Of a stretch of DNA of 22,843 bases, positions 14,707 to 22,087 are shown in pieces. Source of the DNA: Sphaerochaeta sp. GTDB taxonomy: Bacteria; Spirochaetota; Spirochaetia; Sphaerochaetales; Sphaerochaetaceae. The translations under genes and the position numbers were made by a program. Position 1 is the first letter of the stretch; the number at the start of each line of letters is the position of its first letter. Location: positions 1-22,843 of the forward strand of contig JALOBD010000012.1 in assembly GCA_023228445.1 (NCBI GenBank), in the 5' to 3' direction. A model generated the notes under the pieces. It saw nothing but the letters and a program-made list of their open reading frames with translations. It did not search any database and was not told the origin of the DNA.

Positions 14707-15893
14707 TGCAGATCATCACCATTCCCTACATCGAAGGAGACGGCATCGGAGCGGAGATCACCGCTGCGATGAAGGTCATCGTCAACGCAGCGGTAGAGAA
14801 AGCCTACCCCAAGGAGCTGCGCATCGAGTTTCTCGAGTTGCTGGCCGGGGAGAAAGCACAAAAGCTGGTGGGTACCGCCTTGCCGCAGGAGACGATATCC
14901 CGCATCGAAGAGCACAAGGTGGCCATCAAGGGGCCGCTGGCAACGGCAGTGGGTGAGGGGCAGCGATCGCTGAACGTTGAGCTGCGCCAGCGCCTGGACC
15001 TCTACACCTGCCTCAGACCGGTGGAGTACTACCCGGGCGTTCCCTCACCGCTGAAGAGACCCGACCTCATCGACATGGTGGTCTTTCGCGAGAATACCGA
15101 GGACATCTACGCCGGCATCGAGTGGGAGAGCGGAAGCGGAGAGGCAGCGAAGGTCATCGACTTTTTGCACCGAGAGATGGGCGTCTCGAAGATCCGCTTC
15201 CCCGAGAGCAGTGCCATCGGGATCAAGCCGGTGTCGAGAGAGGGCAGTGAGCGCCTCATCAGGGCGGCTCTGCGCTACGCGCTTGCACACAACCGCAGAA
15301 GCGTGACGCTGGTGCACAAGGGCAACATCATGAAGTTCACCGAAGGGGGGTTCCGTCGGTGGGGCTATGAGCTGGCCCGCCGGGAGTTCGGGGCGGTGGA
15401 GGACAGCCAGGGTAGGGTGGTCATCAAGCGCAGCGACCAGCGCGACTTGGTCATCGACGACTGCATCTGCGATGCATTCCTGCAGAACATCCTCATCAAG
15501 AGCGACGCCTACGATGTGATCGCCACCTTGAACCTCAACGGCGACTACATCAGCGATGCGCTGGCTGCCGGGGTGGGAGGCATCGGCATTGCCCCAGGGG
15601 CGAATATCAACTGGGAGAGCGGACACGCCATCTTTGAGGCGACCCACGGAACGGCCCCGGACATCGCCGGCAAGGACATGGCCAATCCGCTGTCGTTGGT
15701 CCTCAGCGCAGCGATGATGCTCTCCTTTGTGGGCATGGAAGAGGCCGGTGCGATGATCGGTGCTGCAGTGCGCCGGACAATCGAGGAGGGCAGCGTCACC
15801 GCCGACTTCCACCATGCAATGCAGAGGGAAGGAACGGCGGCAACCCTGCTGGGGACAGCGGCCTATGCACAGCGTTTGGTTGCGCTGCTCTAA
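14706..15893 (+). CDS. icd: Isocitrate dehydrogenase, probably NAD-dependent
   Basis: This 395-residue enzyme oxidatively decarboxylates isocitrate to 2-oxoglutarate. It is close to E. coli Icd in IPYIEGDGIG, the substrate loop RSLNVELRQ, VVFRENTEDIYAGIEW, LVHKGNIMKFTEG and NLNGDYISDALAA. In the cofactor segment HGTAPDIAGKDMANP, Asp319, Ile320 and Ala326 replace the Lys344, Tyr345 and Val351 that bind the NADP phosphate in E. coli. Asp-Ile-Ala at these positions is the pattern of natural NAD-dependent enzymes and of engineered NAD-specific Icd. The gene follows aconitase with a one-base overlap and an AAGGAG site. Its TAA stop interlocks with the TAG of convergent citrate synthase. Confidence 0.95.
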   Translation: MQIITIPYIEGDGIGAEITAAMKVIVNAAVEKAYPKELRIEFLELLAGEKAQKLVGTALPQETISRIEEHKVAIKGPLATAVGEGQRSLNVELRQRLDLYTCLRPVEYYPGVPSPLKRPDLIDMVVFRENTEDIYAGIEWESGSGEAAKVIDFLHREMGVSKIRFPESSAIGIKPVSREGSERLIRAALRYALAHNRRSVTLVHKGNIMKFTEGGFRRWGYELARREFGAVEDSQGRVVIKRSDQRDLVIDDCICDAFLQNILIKSDAYDVIATLNLNGDYISDALAAGVGGIGIAPGANINWESGHAIFEATHGTAPDIAGKDMANPLSLVLSAAMMLSFVGMEEAGAMIGAAVRRTIEEGSVTADFHHAMQREGTAATLLGTAAYAQRLVALL

Positions 15894-17185
15894 CGATCTT
15901 CGAGCGGGCTGACCTTGCGTACGTGCGGCCCGTTGTAGACTTGGCGCGGGCGTCCGATCTTCTGGTAGGGGTCGTGCCTCCACTCAAGCCAGTGGGCGAT
16001 CCAGCCGGGCAACCGTCCCATTGCAAAGAGGACGGTGAACATCGACTCGGGGATCCCCATGGCGTGGAAGATGATGCCGGTGTAGAAGTCCACGTTCGGG
16101 TAGAGGTTGCGCTCGATGAAGTAGGGGTCGCCCAGGGCGGCCTCCTCCAGCTCCATGGCAATCTTCAAGAGCGGATCGGTATAGGTCTCGCTGCCAAGGA
16201 TCTGCTGACAAAGGCGCTTGGCGATCTTTGCCCTCGGATCGTAGGTCTTGTAGACCCGGTGGCCGAAGCCGAAGAGGCGGAACGGGTCGTCCTTGTTCTT
16301 TGCCTTGGCGATGACCTGTTCGAGGGTGAGCCCCTGGGTATGGATCTCCAAGAGCATCTGCACCACCTCCTGGTTGGCACCGCCGTGCTTGCTGCCCCAC
16401 AGCGCGCAGCAGCCGGCGGCCACCGAGGCGTAGAGGTTCGCGTCGCTTGAGGCGACGAGGCGCACGGCACTGGTGGAGCAATTCTGCTCGTGGTCGGCAT
16501 GGAGGATCAAGAGCGTGTTGAGCGCCTTGACGTGCAGGGGGTCGGGAACGTAGGCGTTGACCGAGGTGTGGAACATCATGTTGAGGAAGTTCTCGCAGTA
16601 GGAGAACTTGTAGGAGGGGTCGACGAAGTCCAACCCGTTCATCTGTCGGTAACTGAAGGCGGCGATGGTACGCATCTTGGAGAGCAGTCGGCTGACGGTG
16701 AGGTCGACGTTCTCCTCCGGATCGACATCGGCGATCTCAGGGTAGAAGGCGGACAGGCTTGCCACCATCGCGCTGAGGATCGACATCGGGTGGGCTTCTT
16801 GGGGGAAGTCACGGAAGAAGTTACGCATGTCGACGTGGAGCAACGAGTGGCGGTTGAGCATCTCGGCGTAGAGGTGCCGCTCTTCCAGGTTGGGCAGCTC
16901 GCCCTTGATGAGGAGGTGGGCCACCTCTACAAAGTCGCAGTGCTCGACCAGGTCCTCGATGTCGTAGCCACGGTAGCGGAGGATTCCCTGCTCGCCATTG
17001 ACGTAGCAGATCGAGCTCATGCAACTGCCGGTATTGACGAAGCCCGGGTCGTAGGTGATGTAGCCGGTTTCCTTGCGCAGTGCGGTGATGTCGATCGACT
17101 TGTCGCCCATGTTGTCGGTGAGGACGGTGAGATTGATTTCTTTCTCGGGGAGGATCAAGGTTGCCCTATTCTTGTCAATATCCAT
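15890..17185 (-). CDS. gltA: Citrate synthase, type II (hexameric GltA-like)
   Basis: This 431-residue enzyme condenses oxaloacetate and acetyl-CoA into citrate. The catalytic triad is in place: His267 in SKHGGAN, His309 in GFGHRVYK and Asp366 in PNVDFYTG, with spacing like E. coli GltA. LHADHEQN (228-235) lies ahead of the triad. The N-terminal beta domain of the large type II enzymes, often NADH-regulated, is present (residues 1-60). The start at 17185 has a GGAGGT ribosome site. It is transcribed towards aconitase-icd, so the three-step oxidative route from acetyl-CoA to 2-oxoglutarate is clustered but on two transcripts. Confidence 0.96.
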   Translation of the reverse strand: MDIDKNRATLILPEKEINLTVLTDNMGDKSIDITALRKETGYITYDPGFVNTGSCMSSICYVNGEQGILRYRGYDIEDLVEHCDFVEVAHLLIKGELPNLEERHLYAEMLNRHSLLHVDMRNFFRDFPQEAHPMSILSAMVASLSAFYPEIADVDPEENVDLTVSRLLSKMRTIAAFSYRQMNGLDFVDPSYKFSYCENFLNMMFHTSVNAYVPDPLHVKALNTLLILHADHEQNCSTSAVRLVASSDANLYASVAAGCCALWGSKHGGANQEVVQMLLEIHTQGLTLEQVIAKAKNKDDPFRLFGFGHRVYKTYDPRAKIAKRLCQQILGSETYTDPLLKIAMELEEAALGDPYFIERNLYPNVDFYTGIIFHAMGIPESMFTVLFAMGRLPGWIAHWLEWRHDPYQKIGRPRQVYNGPHVRKVSPLEDR

Positions 17186-17215
17186 GGTTGGTACCTCCGA
17201 AAGGGGAATTCATGC

Positions 17216-17243
17216 ACTCTATCCCATATTTTGGGTTTTGCAA
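17216..17243 (-). promoter_or_regulatory. Possible promoter of citrate synthase
   Basis: TTGCAA (17238-17243) and TAGAGT (17216-17221) with a 16-bp spacer on the minus strand. A short inverted repeat (CCCA/TGGG, 17224-17236) lies within the spacer and could be an operator. Confidence 0.4.
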
Positions 17244-17276
17244 ATAGACGTACTTTCTTTTTGCCCTCGGCGCCGC

Positions 17277-17282
17277 TATACT
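17277..17282 (+). promoter_or_regulatory. -10 element of the ArsR-family gene
   Basis: TATACT lies exactly six bases before the ATG at 17289. No good -35 is found 16-18 bp upstream, where the sequence is T-rich. A leaderless transcript is predicted. Confidence 0.45.
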
Positions 17283-17288
17283 GTGGCC

Positions 17289-17612
17289 ATGCACGATGAT
17301 ATGCACACCGAGAGTTACTCTCTGCCCACTGAGGAGGCGATTGTCGAAATCGCCGAATTTTTCAAGGTCTACGGTGACCCCACCCGGCTGAAAATCCTCT
17401 TCCTCTTGGAAGGAGGGGAACGCGGCGTCTCCTCCATCAGCGAAGCGCTTGGCATGCAGCAGTCCACCATCAGCCAGCAGCTGAAACTGCTGAGGGCAAG
17501 CCGGTTGGTTCGCTTCCGCAAGGATGGACGCAATGTGCTCTACCGTCTTGACGATGAACACATCCATGCCATCCTCGCCCTCGGAAAGGAGCACTGGGAG
17601 GAGCTGGGCTAG
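17289..17612 (+). CDS. ArsR/SmtB-family metal-responsive repressor
   Basis: A 107-residue winged-helix dimeric repressor. The core is FKVYGDPTRLKILFLL, with recognition helix MQQSTISQQLKLLRASRLV and wing RFRKDGRNVLYRL. The last helix carries Asp89, His91, His102 and Glu105, which match the spacing of the SmtB alpha-5 zinc ligands (Asp104, His106, His117, Glu120). The Cys-Val-Cys site of ArsR arsenic sensors is absent. A Zn, Co or Ni sensor is therefore likely. The N-terminus has extra His and Asp residues (MHDDMHTES). No metal transporter is adjacent, so its target is elsewhere or is itself. The start at 17289 has no Shine-Dalgarno. Its TAG interlocks with the argG stop in CTAG (17609-17612). 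Confidence 0.92.
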   Translation: MHDDMHTESYSLPTEEAIVEIAEFFKVYGDPTRLKILFLLEGGERGVSSISEALGMQQSTISQQLKLLRASRLVRFRKDGRNVLYRLDDEHIHAILALGKEHWEELG

Positions 17613-18826
17613 CTCCGCCTCGCGCTGGCGATCAAGCGGATCGCATTGATGTTGATGAACCCCCTGCAGTCCACCGGCTGATAGCCGCCAGCCCTATCCA
17701 TCGACCCCAACGCCTCATCGTAGAGGGAGGAGGCGCTCTCTACCCCGGCAAAGATCACGTTGCCCTTGTAGAGCGCGACACGGCTCTTTCCGCTGACATG
17801 CTTCTGGCTTTGGGTGAACGCTGCTCTGAGCACCTCGAACTCCGGGCTGCCCCAGTATCCGTTGTAGATGAGGGTGGCGTAGGTGGGCATGAGCGAGTCT
17901 CTCAGGTGCATCACCTCCTTGTCCATCGTGATGCCCTCCAAGTTGCGGTGGGCCTTCCACAGAATCTCACAGCCCGGTGTCTCGTAGACGCCCCGGCTCT
18001 TGATGCCGACATAGCGGTTCTCCACCATGTCCACCCGTCCGATGGCGTTGTCATGGCCGATCTTGTTGAGATAGACGATCATCTCAAGCGGGTCGGTGAC
18101 GACGGTGGAGTCGCCTTCGTTGGTGACACTGACGGGAAGGCCGTCAATGAACTCGATGGAGAGCAGCGTCTCCTCGTCGCCTGCCTCCTGTGGGCTGAGG
18201 GTGATTGAGAAGACGTCGGCGTCGGCCCGCTTGGCTGGATCCTCGAGGATCCCCGCCTCATGGCTGATGTGGATCAAGTTCTCATCCTCACTGTACGGCT
18301 TCTTCGTCGAGGCCTTGATGGGGATGCCATGCTCCTCTGCATAGGCGATCATGTCGCTTCTCCCCTCGAATTGGGCGAGCCACTCGGTATCCTTCCATGG
18401 GGCGATGATCTTCGCTTCGGGCATGTGCATGTAGTAGCCGAACTCGAATCTAACCTGGTCGTTGCCCTTGCCCGTCGCCCCATGGGCAAGGTAGACGGTA
18501 CCCTCCTTGCGGGCGATCTCGGTCTGGCGCTTGGCGATGATGGGACGGGCAAGCGAGGTGCCGAGCATGTAGCTTCCCTCGTAGATGGTGTTGGCTTGCA
18601 GGGCCGGGTAGATGTAGTCGGTGACCAGGGTGTGGCGCAAGTCCTCGATGTACACCTTCGAGGCACCGGTTGCCAGCGCCTTTGCCCGTATCGCCTCCCA
18701 GTCCTCGTTCTGACCGACGTTTGCCACATAGGCGATGACGTCGAACCCCTTGTTGGCAAGCCACTTGAGGATTACCGAGGTGTCAAGACCCCCGCTGTAC
18801 GCGAGGATGATCTTCTCTTTCTGCAT
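17609..18826 (-). CDS. argG: Argininosuccinate synthase
   Basis: This 405-residue enzyme joins citrulline and aspartate with ATP to form argininosuccinate, the penultimate step of arginine synthesis. The ATP pyrophosphatase-type P-loop LAYSGGLDTSV is near residues 8-18, followed by AYVANVGQ, GATGKGNDQVRFE and the C-terminal synthase domain. Length is typical of the short bacterial type. I chose the start at 18826 because it gives the canonical N-terminus (MQKEKIILAYSGG) and has a GGGAGG site; an in-frame extension to 19069 runs through the promoter region and was rejected. No argH or other arg gene is adjacent. Two ARG-box-like sites lie upstream, so repression by arginine through an ArgR protein is likely. 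Confidence 0.97.
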   Translation of the reverse strand: MQKEKIILAYSGGLDTSVILKWLANKGFDVIAYVANVGQNEDWEAIRAKALATGASKVYIEDLRHTLVTDYIYPALQANTIYEGSYMLGTSLARPIIAKRQTEIARKEGTVYLAHGATGKGNDQVRFEFGYYMHMPEAKIIAPWKDTEWLAQFEGRSDMIAYAEEHGIPIKASTKKPYSEDENLIHISHEAGILEDPAKRADADVFSITLSPQEAGDEETLLSIEFIDGLPVSVTNEGDSTVVTDPLEMIVYLNKIGHDNAIGRVDMVENRYVGIKSRGVYETPGCEILWKAHRNLEGITMDKEVMHLRDSLMPTYATLIYNGYWGSPEFEVLRAAFTQSQKHVSGKSRVALYKGNVIFAGVESASSLYDEALGSMDRAGGYQPVDCRGFININAIRLIASARRS

Positions 18827-18854
18827 GTCCGCCCTCCCAGGTCGTTTGCAGCAC

Positions 18855-18883
18855 ATTGTAGTGAAGCAGTTGAAGAATGACAA
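18855..18883 (-). promoter_or_regulatory. argG promoter
   Basis: TTGTCA (18878-18883), 17-bp spacer, TACAAT (18855-18860) on the minus strand, each one base off consensus. It leaves a leader of about 22 bases with the ribosome site. Confidence 0.7.
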
Positions 18884-18891
18884 GAGGTTTA

Positions 18892-18905
18892 TGCATAAAT
18901 ATTCA
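18892..18905. promoter_or_regulatory. ARG-box-like operator 1 of argG
   Basis: TGCATAAATATTCA, identical to the palindrome before the permease gene (9743-9756), starts nine bases upstream of the argG -35. Confidence 0.65.
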
Positions 18906-18954
18906 ATAAAATTGGCCAATACTTGTAATTTCTCCGTATTATTACGCAAATACA

Positions 18955-18968
18955 TGAATGAATATGCA
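18955..18968. promoter_or_regulatory. ARG-box-like operator 2 of argG
   Basis: TGAATGAATATGCA contains one TGAAT half-site and one ATGCA half-site, the mirror of box 1. Its centre is 63 bp from the centre of box 1, about six helical turns, so both face the same side of the DNA. Confidence 0.55.
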
Positions 18969-19001
18969 GTATAACTAATTCGAAATACTTCGAAACAGTT
19001 C

Positions 19002-19030
19002 TTGAATAAAGTATGCTGCCAGACTATACT
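19002..19030 (+). promoter_or_regulatory. Promoter of the ABC exporter operon
   Basis: TTGAAT (19002-19007), 17-bp spacer, TATACT (19025-19030). TTC-starting palindrome-like blocks at 18979, 18989 and 18999, spaced 10 bp apart, lie just upstream and run into the -35. Confidence 0.6.
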
Positions 19031-19050
19031 CAGAGCCATGGAGGAAGATG

Positions 19051-19782
19051 ATGCTCGAGTGTACCACACTGACCAAGCGCTATGAGGGCAAAAAGCAGCC
19101 GGCCGTCGATTCGCTCTCCCTAACCATCGGGGGAGGGGAGATCTTCGGGTTCCTCGGCCCCAACGGAGCGGGTAAATCCACCACCATCCGCATGATCGTC
19201 GGCCTTTTGGCCCCCGACAGTGGTACCATCACCTTCGACTCGGTGGCCAGCACCCAGTCGGTGGCCTACAAGCGGATGGTCGGCTACTGCGCCGATGAGC
19301 CTACCTTCTATGAGAAGATGACCGGCCTTGAGCACCTCTCTTTCCTCTGTGACGTGTATGAAATCGACCAACGACAGCGAGAGAAACGCATCGGTGATCT
19401 GAGTGAGCGGATGCTGCTCAGCCGCGAGCTCGCCGACCCGATCTCCTCCTACTCGCACGGCATGCGCCAGAAGCTCAGCGTCATCGCAGCACTGCTGCAT
19501 GAGCCGAAGCTCCTGATTCTTGACGAACCGATGGTCGGCCTTGATCCGAAGGCCTCCTTTACCCTCAAGACCCTGCTCAAGGAGTATGCGGAGGCAGGCA
19601 AGACCGTCTTCTTCTCCACCCACGTGCTTGAGGTCGCCGAACAGCTGTGCACCACACTGGGAATCATCAACGAAGGGGCGTTGCTCTACAGCGGCTCGTT
19701 TGCCGACCTGCGCTCACAGAACGGGGCAGGCCAGGAGAGTCTGGAATCGCTCTTCCTCTCTCTGACCGAGGAACGGACGTGA
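19051..19782 (+). CDS. ABC-2 type transporter ATP-binding protein
   Basis: A 243-residue ATPase of the ABC-2/drug and lipid exporter class. It has Walker A GPNGAGKST, Q-loop replaced by YCADEPTFYEKMTG, signature YSHGMRQKLS, Walker B LLILDEPMVGLDP and H-loop STHVLEVAEQL. The SHGM signature and the C-terminal GALLYSGSFADL are usual for export ATPases. Two ATG codons occur in a row (19048 and 19051). The second is preferred because the GGAGG ribosome site (19040-19044) is then six rather than three bases away. The stop TGA overlaps the GTG start of the membrane partner, so they form one transporter. Substrate unknown. Confidence 0.93.
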   Translation: MLECTTLTKRYEGKKQPAVDSLSLTIGGGEIFGFLGPNGAGKSTTIRMIVGLLAPDSGTITFDSVASTQSVAYKRMVGYCADEPTFYEKMTGLEHLSFLCDVYEIDQRQREKRIGDLSERMLLSRELADPISSYSHGMRQKLSVIAALLHEPKLLILDEPMVGLDPKASFTLKTLLKEYAEAGKTVFFSTHVLEVAEQLCTTLGIINEGALLYSGSFADLRSQNGAGQESLESLFLSLTEERT

Positions 19783-21428
19783 AGACGCTCCTGCTGCTCA
19801 TCAAGGCCTTCTGGGTGGGAACCAAACCGCTCTCCTCGCTGGTCAACCGCCTGGGATTCGGACGTTCAAAGCGCAAGCGCAGCAGGGTGGTGATGGTCAT
19901 CCTCACGCTCCTGATGCTCCTGCTCGCCGCATACTTTCTCGTGATGCTCGGCTTCACCTACTGGGGCTACCAGACCTTCGGCATGCTGGTGGACAAGCCC
20001 TACCTGGGCCTCTTCCTTGCGATGGTGGTCGGATGCGTCGCCACGGTGATCTTCTCCTTCACCTCCATTGCAAACGTGCTCTACAGCGCCGGTGATGTGC
20101 GGATGCTCAGCGCCCTGCCCATCGCCCACCACACGCTGGCCCTGAGCCGGTTGGCCATCCTCTACCTGCTCTATGCCCCCCTCTATGCGTTCATGACGCT
20201 GCCTGCGGTGGTGGTAGCCGCCTGGATCGGCTCGTTGAACCCGACCTTCGTGATAGCCTCCCTCATCAACGTGGTCATCGCCCCGGTTGTTCCGCTTGCC
20301 ATCGTGACGATCGCCATCGCGCTGGCCATCCGCCTGAACGTGGCCAAACGGGCAGGGTCGGCCTCCAAAATAGTTGCGATGCTGCTCTTCCTGCTCTTCT
20401 TCATCGCCCTTTCGGCGTTGATGACCCGCTCCTTGGACACGAGCGGGGCCCTCGCCTACGACTATCAGGCGATGGTCACCTCGATGCTGCCCCTCTTTGC
20501 TACCCTGGAGCGGATCTTCTCAGCATTGGTCGTCCAGGCCAAGGGGTATCTCTCCCTCCCATCGCTCCTCCTCTCCCTGCTCTTGCCCATCGCCCTCGGC
20601 ACGCTGGCCATCGTCGCGGTGATCGAGACGTATGGGCAGAACCTCTTGCGCCTTGCAAGCGGCTCGTCTCATAGGCGTTCACAGGCAGTGGCGGGCTGGC
20701 GGCAACGGTCCCTCCTCGGTGCACTGGTCCGGCGTGAGGCGGTGGTCATCAAAAGCCACAGCGCCTTCATCTTCGAGGTGGTCGGTGAGCTCTTCATCCC
20801 GCTGATCCTCATCGGGGTGTGGGCGATCACCGGCACCATCGGTGAAATGGCCAGCCTGTTGGAGGGGGTGCTTTCACTGCCGGTGGTCGGTGAGGTGATC
20901 TTCCTCATCCTTGCCATGGTTGCCAATATGACGATGATCAGCAGCACCAGCGTCTCACGCCAGGGGCCACACTTCGCCCTCGACCGCCTCTACCCGGTCG
21001 AGCCACGTCGATATGTGGATGCCAAGCTGCTCTTCCACCTGCTGCTCAGCGGTTCTCTCAATTTCGTCTATCTGGCAGCGGCATTGCTGCTCTTGGGCCG
21101 AGGTCTCACTCCACTGGTCTGGATGGCGCCGCTGTCGCTGCTCTCCATCGCCGCAGTGGCATCCTTCCAGTTGGCCATCGACTACCACAATCCAAACGAG
21201 GAGTGGACGCTAGCCCAGCATGCGATGAAGTCCAACCCCAATGGGCTCTTTGGCTTGCTGGTGACGCTGTTGTGGATCGTAGTGGCGGCCCTGCTTTTGG
21301 TCGTCCTGCCCCTCTTGGGCGTAGGCGTCGTGCTCGCCCGCCTGTTGTGCCTGTGCGTCACCGCTCTCCTCTTCTTCTTCGGCCATCGGGTGGCCGTCGC
21401 TCAAGCTTCGGCGGCGCTTACCAGATAG
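19779..21428 (+). CDS. ABC exporter membrane protein (putative ABC-2 type permease)
   Basis: A 549-residue polytopic protein with about twelve hydrophobic segments. A basic N-terminal stretch (FGRSKRKRSRVV) precedes the first helix, and a hydrophilic central region (residues about 300-330) separates two halves. The conserved-looking YSAGDVRMLSALPI after the third segment resembles the coupling region of large ABC-2 permeases (Ecs/YthQ-like), where DLxxLxALPI is common. The start is GTG at 19779, overlapping the ATPase stop as GTGA, with a GAGGAA site upstream; a longer in-frame reading from 19647 lies inside the ATPase gene. The 3' end overlaps the convergent HAD gene by 28 bases. Substrate unknown. 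Confidence 0.88.
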   Translation: MKTLLLLIKAFWVGTKPLSSLVNRLGFGRSKRKRSRVVMVILTLLMLLLAAYFLVMLGFTYWGYQTFGMLVDKPYLGLFLAMVVGCVATVIFSFTSIANVLYSAGDVRMLSALPIAHHTLALSRLAILYLLYAPLYAFMTLPAVVVAAWIGSLNPTFVIASLINVVIAPVVPLAIVTIAIALAIRLNVAKRAGSASKIVAMLLFLLFFIALSALMTRSLDTSGALAYDYQAMVTSMLPLFATLERIFSALVVQAKGYLSLPSLLLSLLLPIALGTLAIVAVIETYGQNLLRLASGSSHRRSQAVAGWRQRSLLGALVRREAVVIKSHSAFIFEVVGELFIPLILIGVWAITGTIGEMASLLEGVLSLPVVGEVIFLILAMVANMTMISSTSVSRQGPHFALDRLYPVEPRRYVDAKLLFHLLLSGSLNFVYLAAALLLLGRGLTPLVWMAPLSLLSIAAVASFQLAIDYHNPNEEWTLAQHAMKSNPNGLFGLLVTLLWIVVAALLLVVLPLLGVGVVLARLLCLCVTALLFFFGHRVAVAQASAALTR

Positions 21429-22087
21429 GCTGCGATCCTCCTGCAGAGGGAGGGGAGAGAGTGGTGGGTCTCAAAGTTGCTGTGCATTGCCTGGGCGTTC
21501 CAGTCGATGACCAGGCCCAGGTCGGCGGCCTCGAGCATCGGGATGTCGGTGGGGCCATCTCCGACAGCCACGATGGTGCGGTAGCAGGGACGCAGCGCCT
21601 CCAGTGCGCGCCGCTTCGCCTCGGGGGTGTGGATATCAATCGTCATCGTTGTATTGCCCACCTCTTCAAAGTGGAGGCGCTTGCCCCTGATGGAGGTGAA
21701 GAGGTCGCGGATACCCAGGTGGGTGAGAAACGCCTCGGCAAGATTTTCGGTCCCACAGGTAAAGATGGCAAAGTCGGCTCTGCTCTCCTTTTTGAGTGTG
21801 ACGAGCGATGTACGGTCGTCGCAGGAGAGGAGGCCTGCCAGGTGGCGGCCCACCTCGTCCACGAGGGCGGCGGTACTCCCACGGGTCATCGCAGCGTAGC
21901 GCAGGTGAAAATCCTCCAACAAAAAACAGCCGGCCTGGTCATCGGCGATGAACCGCTGTGCCTCCTTCCTGAACACTTCATCGGAGGTTTGGGCGATGGT
22001 GTGGACGAGCAGCTGTTCGCTGTCGAAGTCGATGATCGGGTAGAGGGTGCCGTCAAAATCAAAGATGATGCAGGTATCACAGTTCAT
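21401..22087 (-). CDS. HAD-superfamily phosphatase (SerB/MtnX-like)
   Basis: A 228-residue haloacid-dehalogenase-type hydrolase. Motif I is FDFDGTLYP with nucleophile Asp10 and acid Asp12, motif II Thr lies in IFTCGTENL, motif III Lys is in THTPEAKRRAL or the nearby basic stretch, and motif IV is GDGPTDIPMLEAA. The helical cap between motifs I and II suits subfamily IB, which includes phosphoserine phosphatase and MtnX. The substrate cannot be assigned. The ATG at 22087 is preferred over the GTG two codons upstream; neither has a Shine-Dalgarno. TAGGCT stands six bases before the ATG. The gene follows the hflC terminator, so it probably has its own promoter. Confidence 0.88.
   Translation of the reverse strand: MNCDTCIIFDFDGTLYPIIDFDSEQLLVHTIAQTSDEVFRKEAQRFIADDQAGCFLLEDFHLRYAAMTRGSTAALVDEVGRHLAGLLSCDDRTSLVTLKKESRADFAIFTCGTENLAEAFLTHLGIRDLFTSIRGKRLHFEEVGNTTMTIDIHTPEAKRRALEALRPCYRTIVAVGDGPTDIPMLEAADLGLVIDWNAQAMHSNFETHHSLPSLCRRIAAYLVSAAEA

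Noticed and set aside
17207..17216. ATTCATGCA half-site before citrate synthase as a further ARG box
   Set aside because: Only one half-site fits; the other half is GGGGA. Too weak to include citrate synthase in the arginine regulon.
19038..19047. Earlier ATG (19038) as the exporter ATPase start
   Set aside because: It is out of frame with the ATPase and forms part of the sequence around the GGAGG ribosome site.
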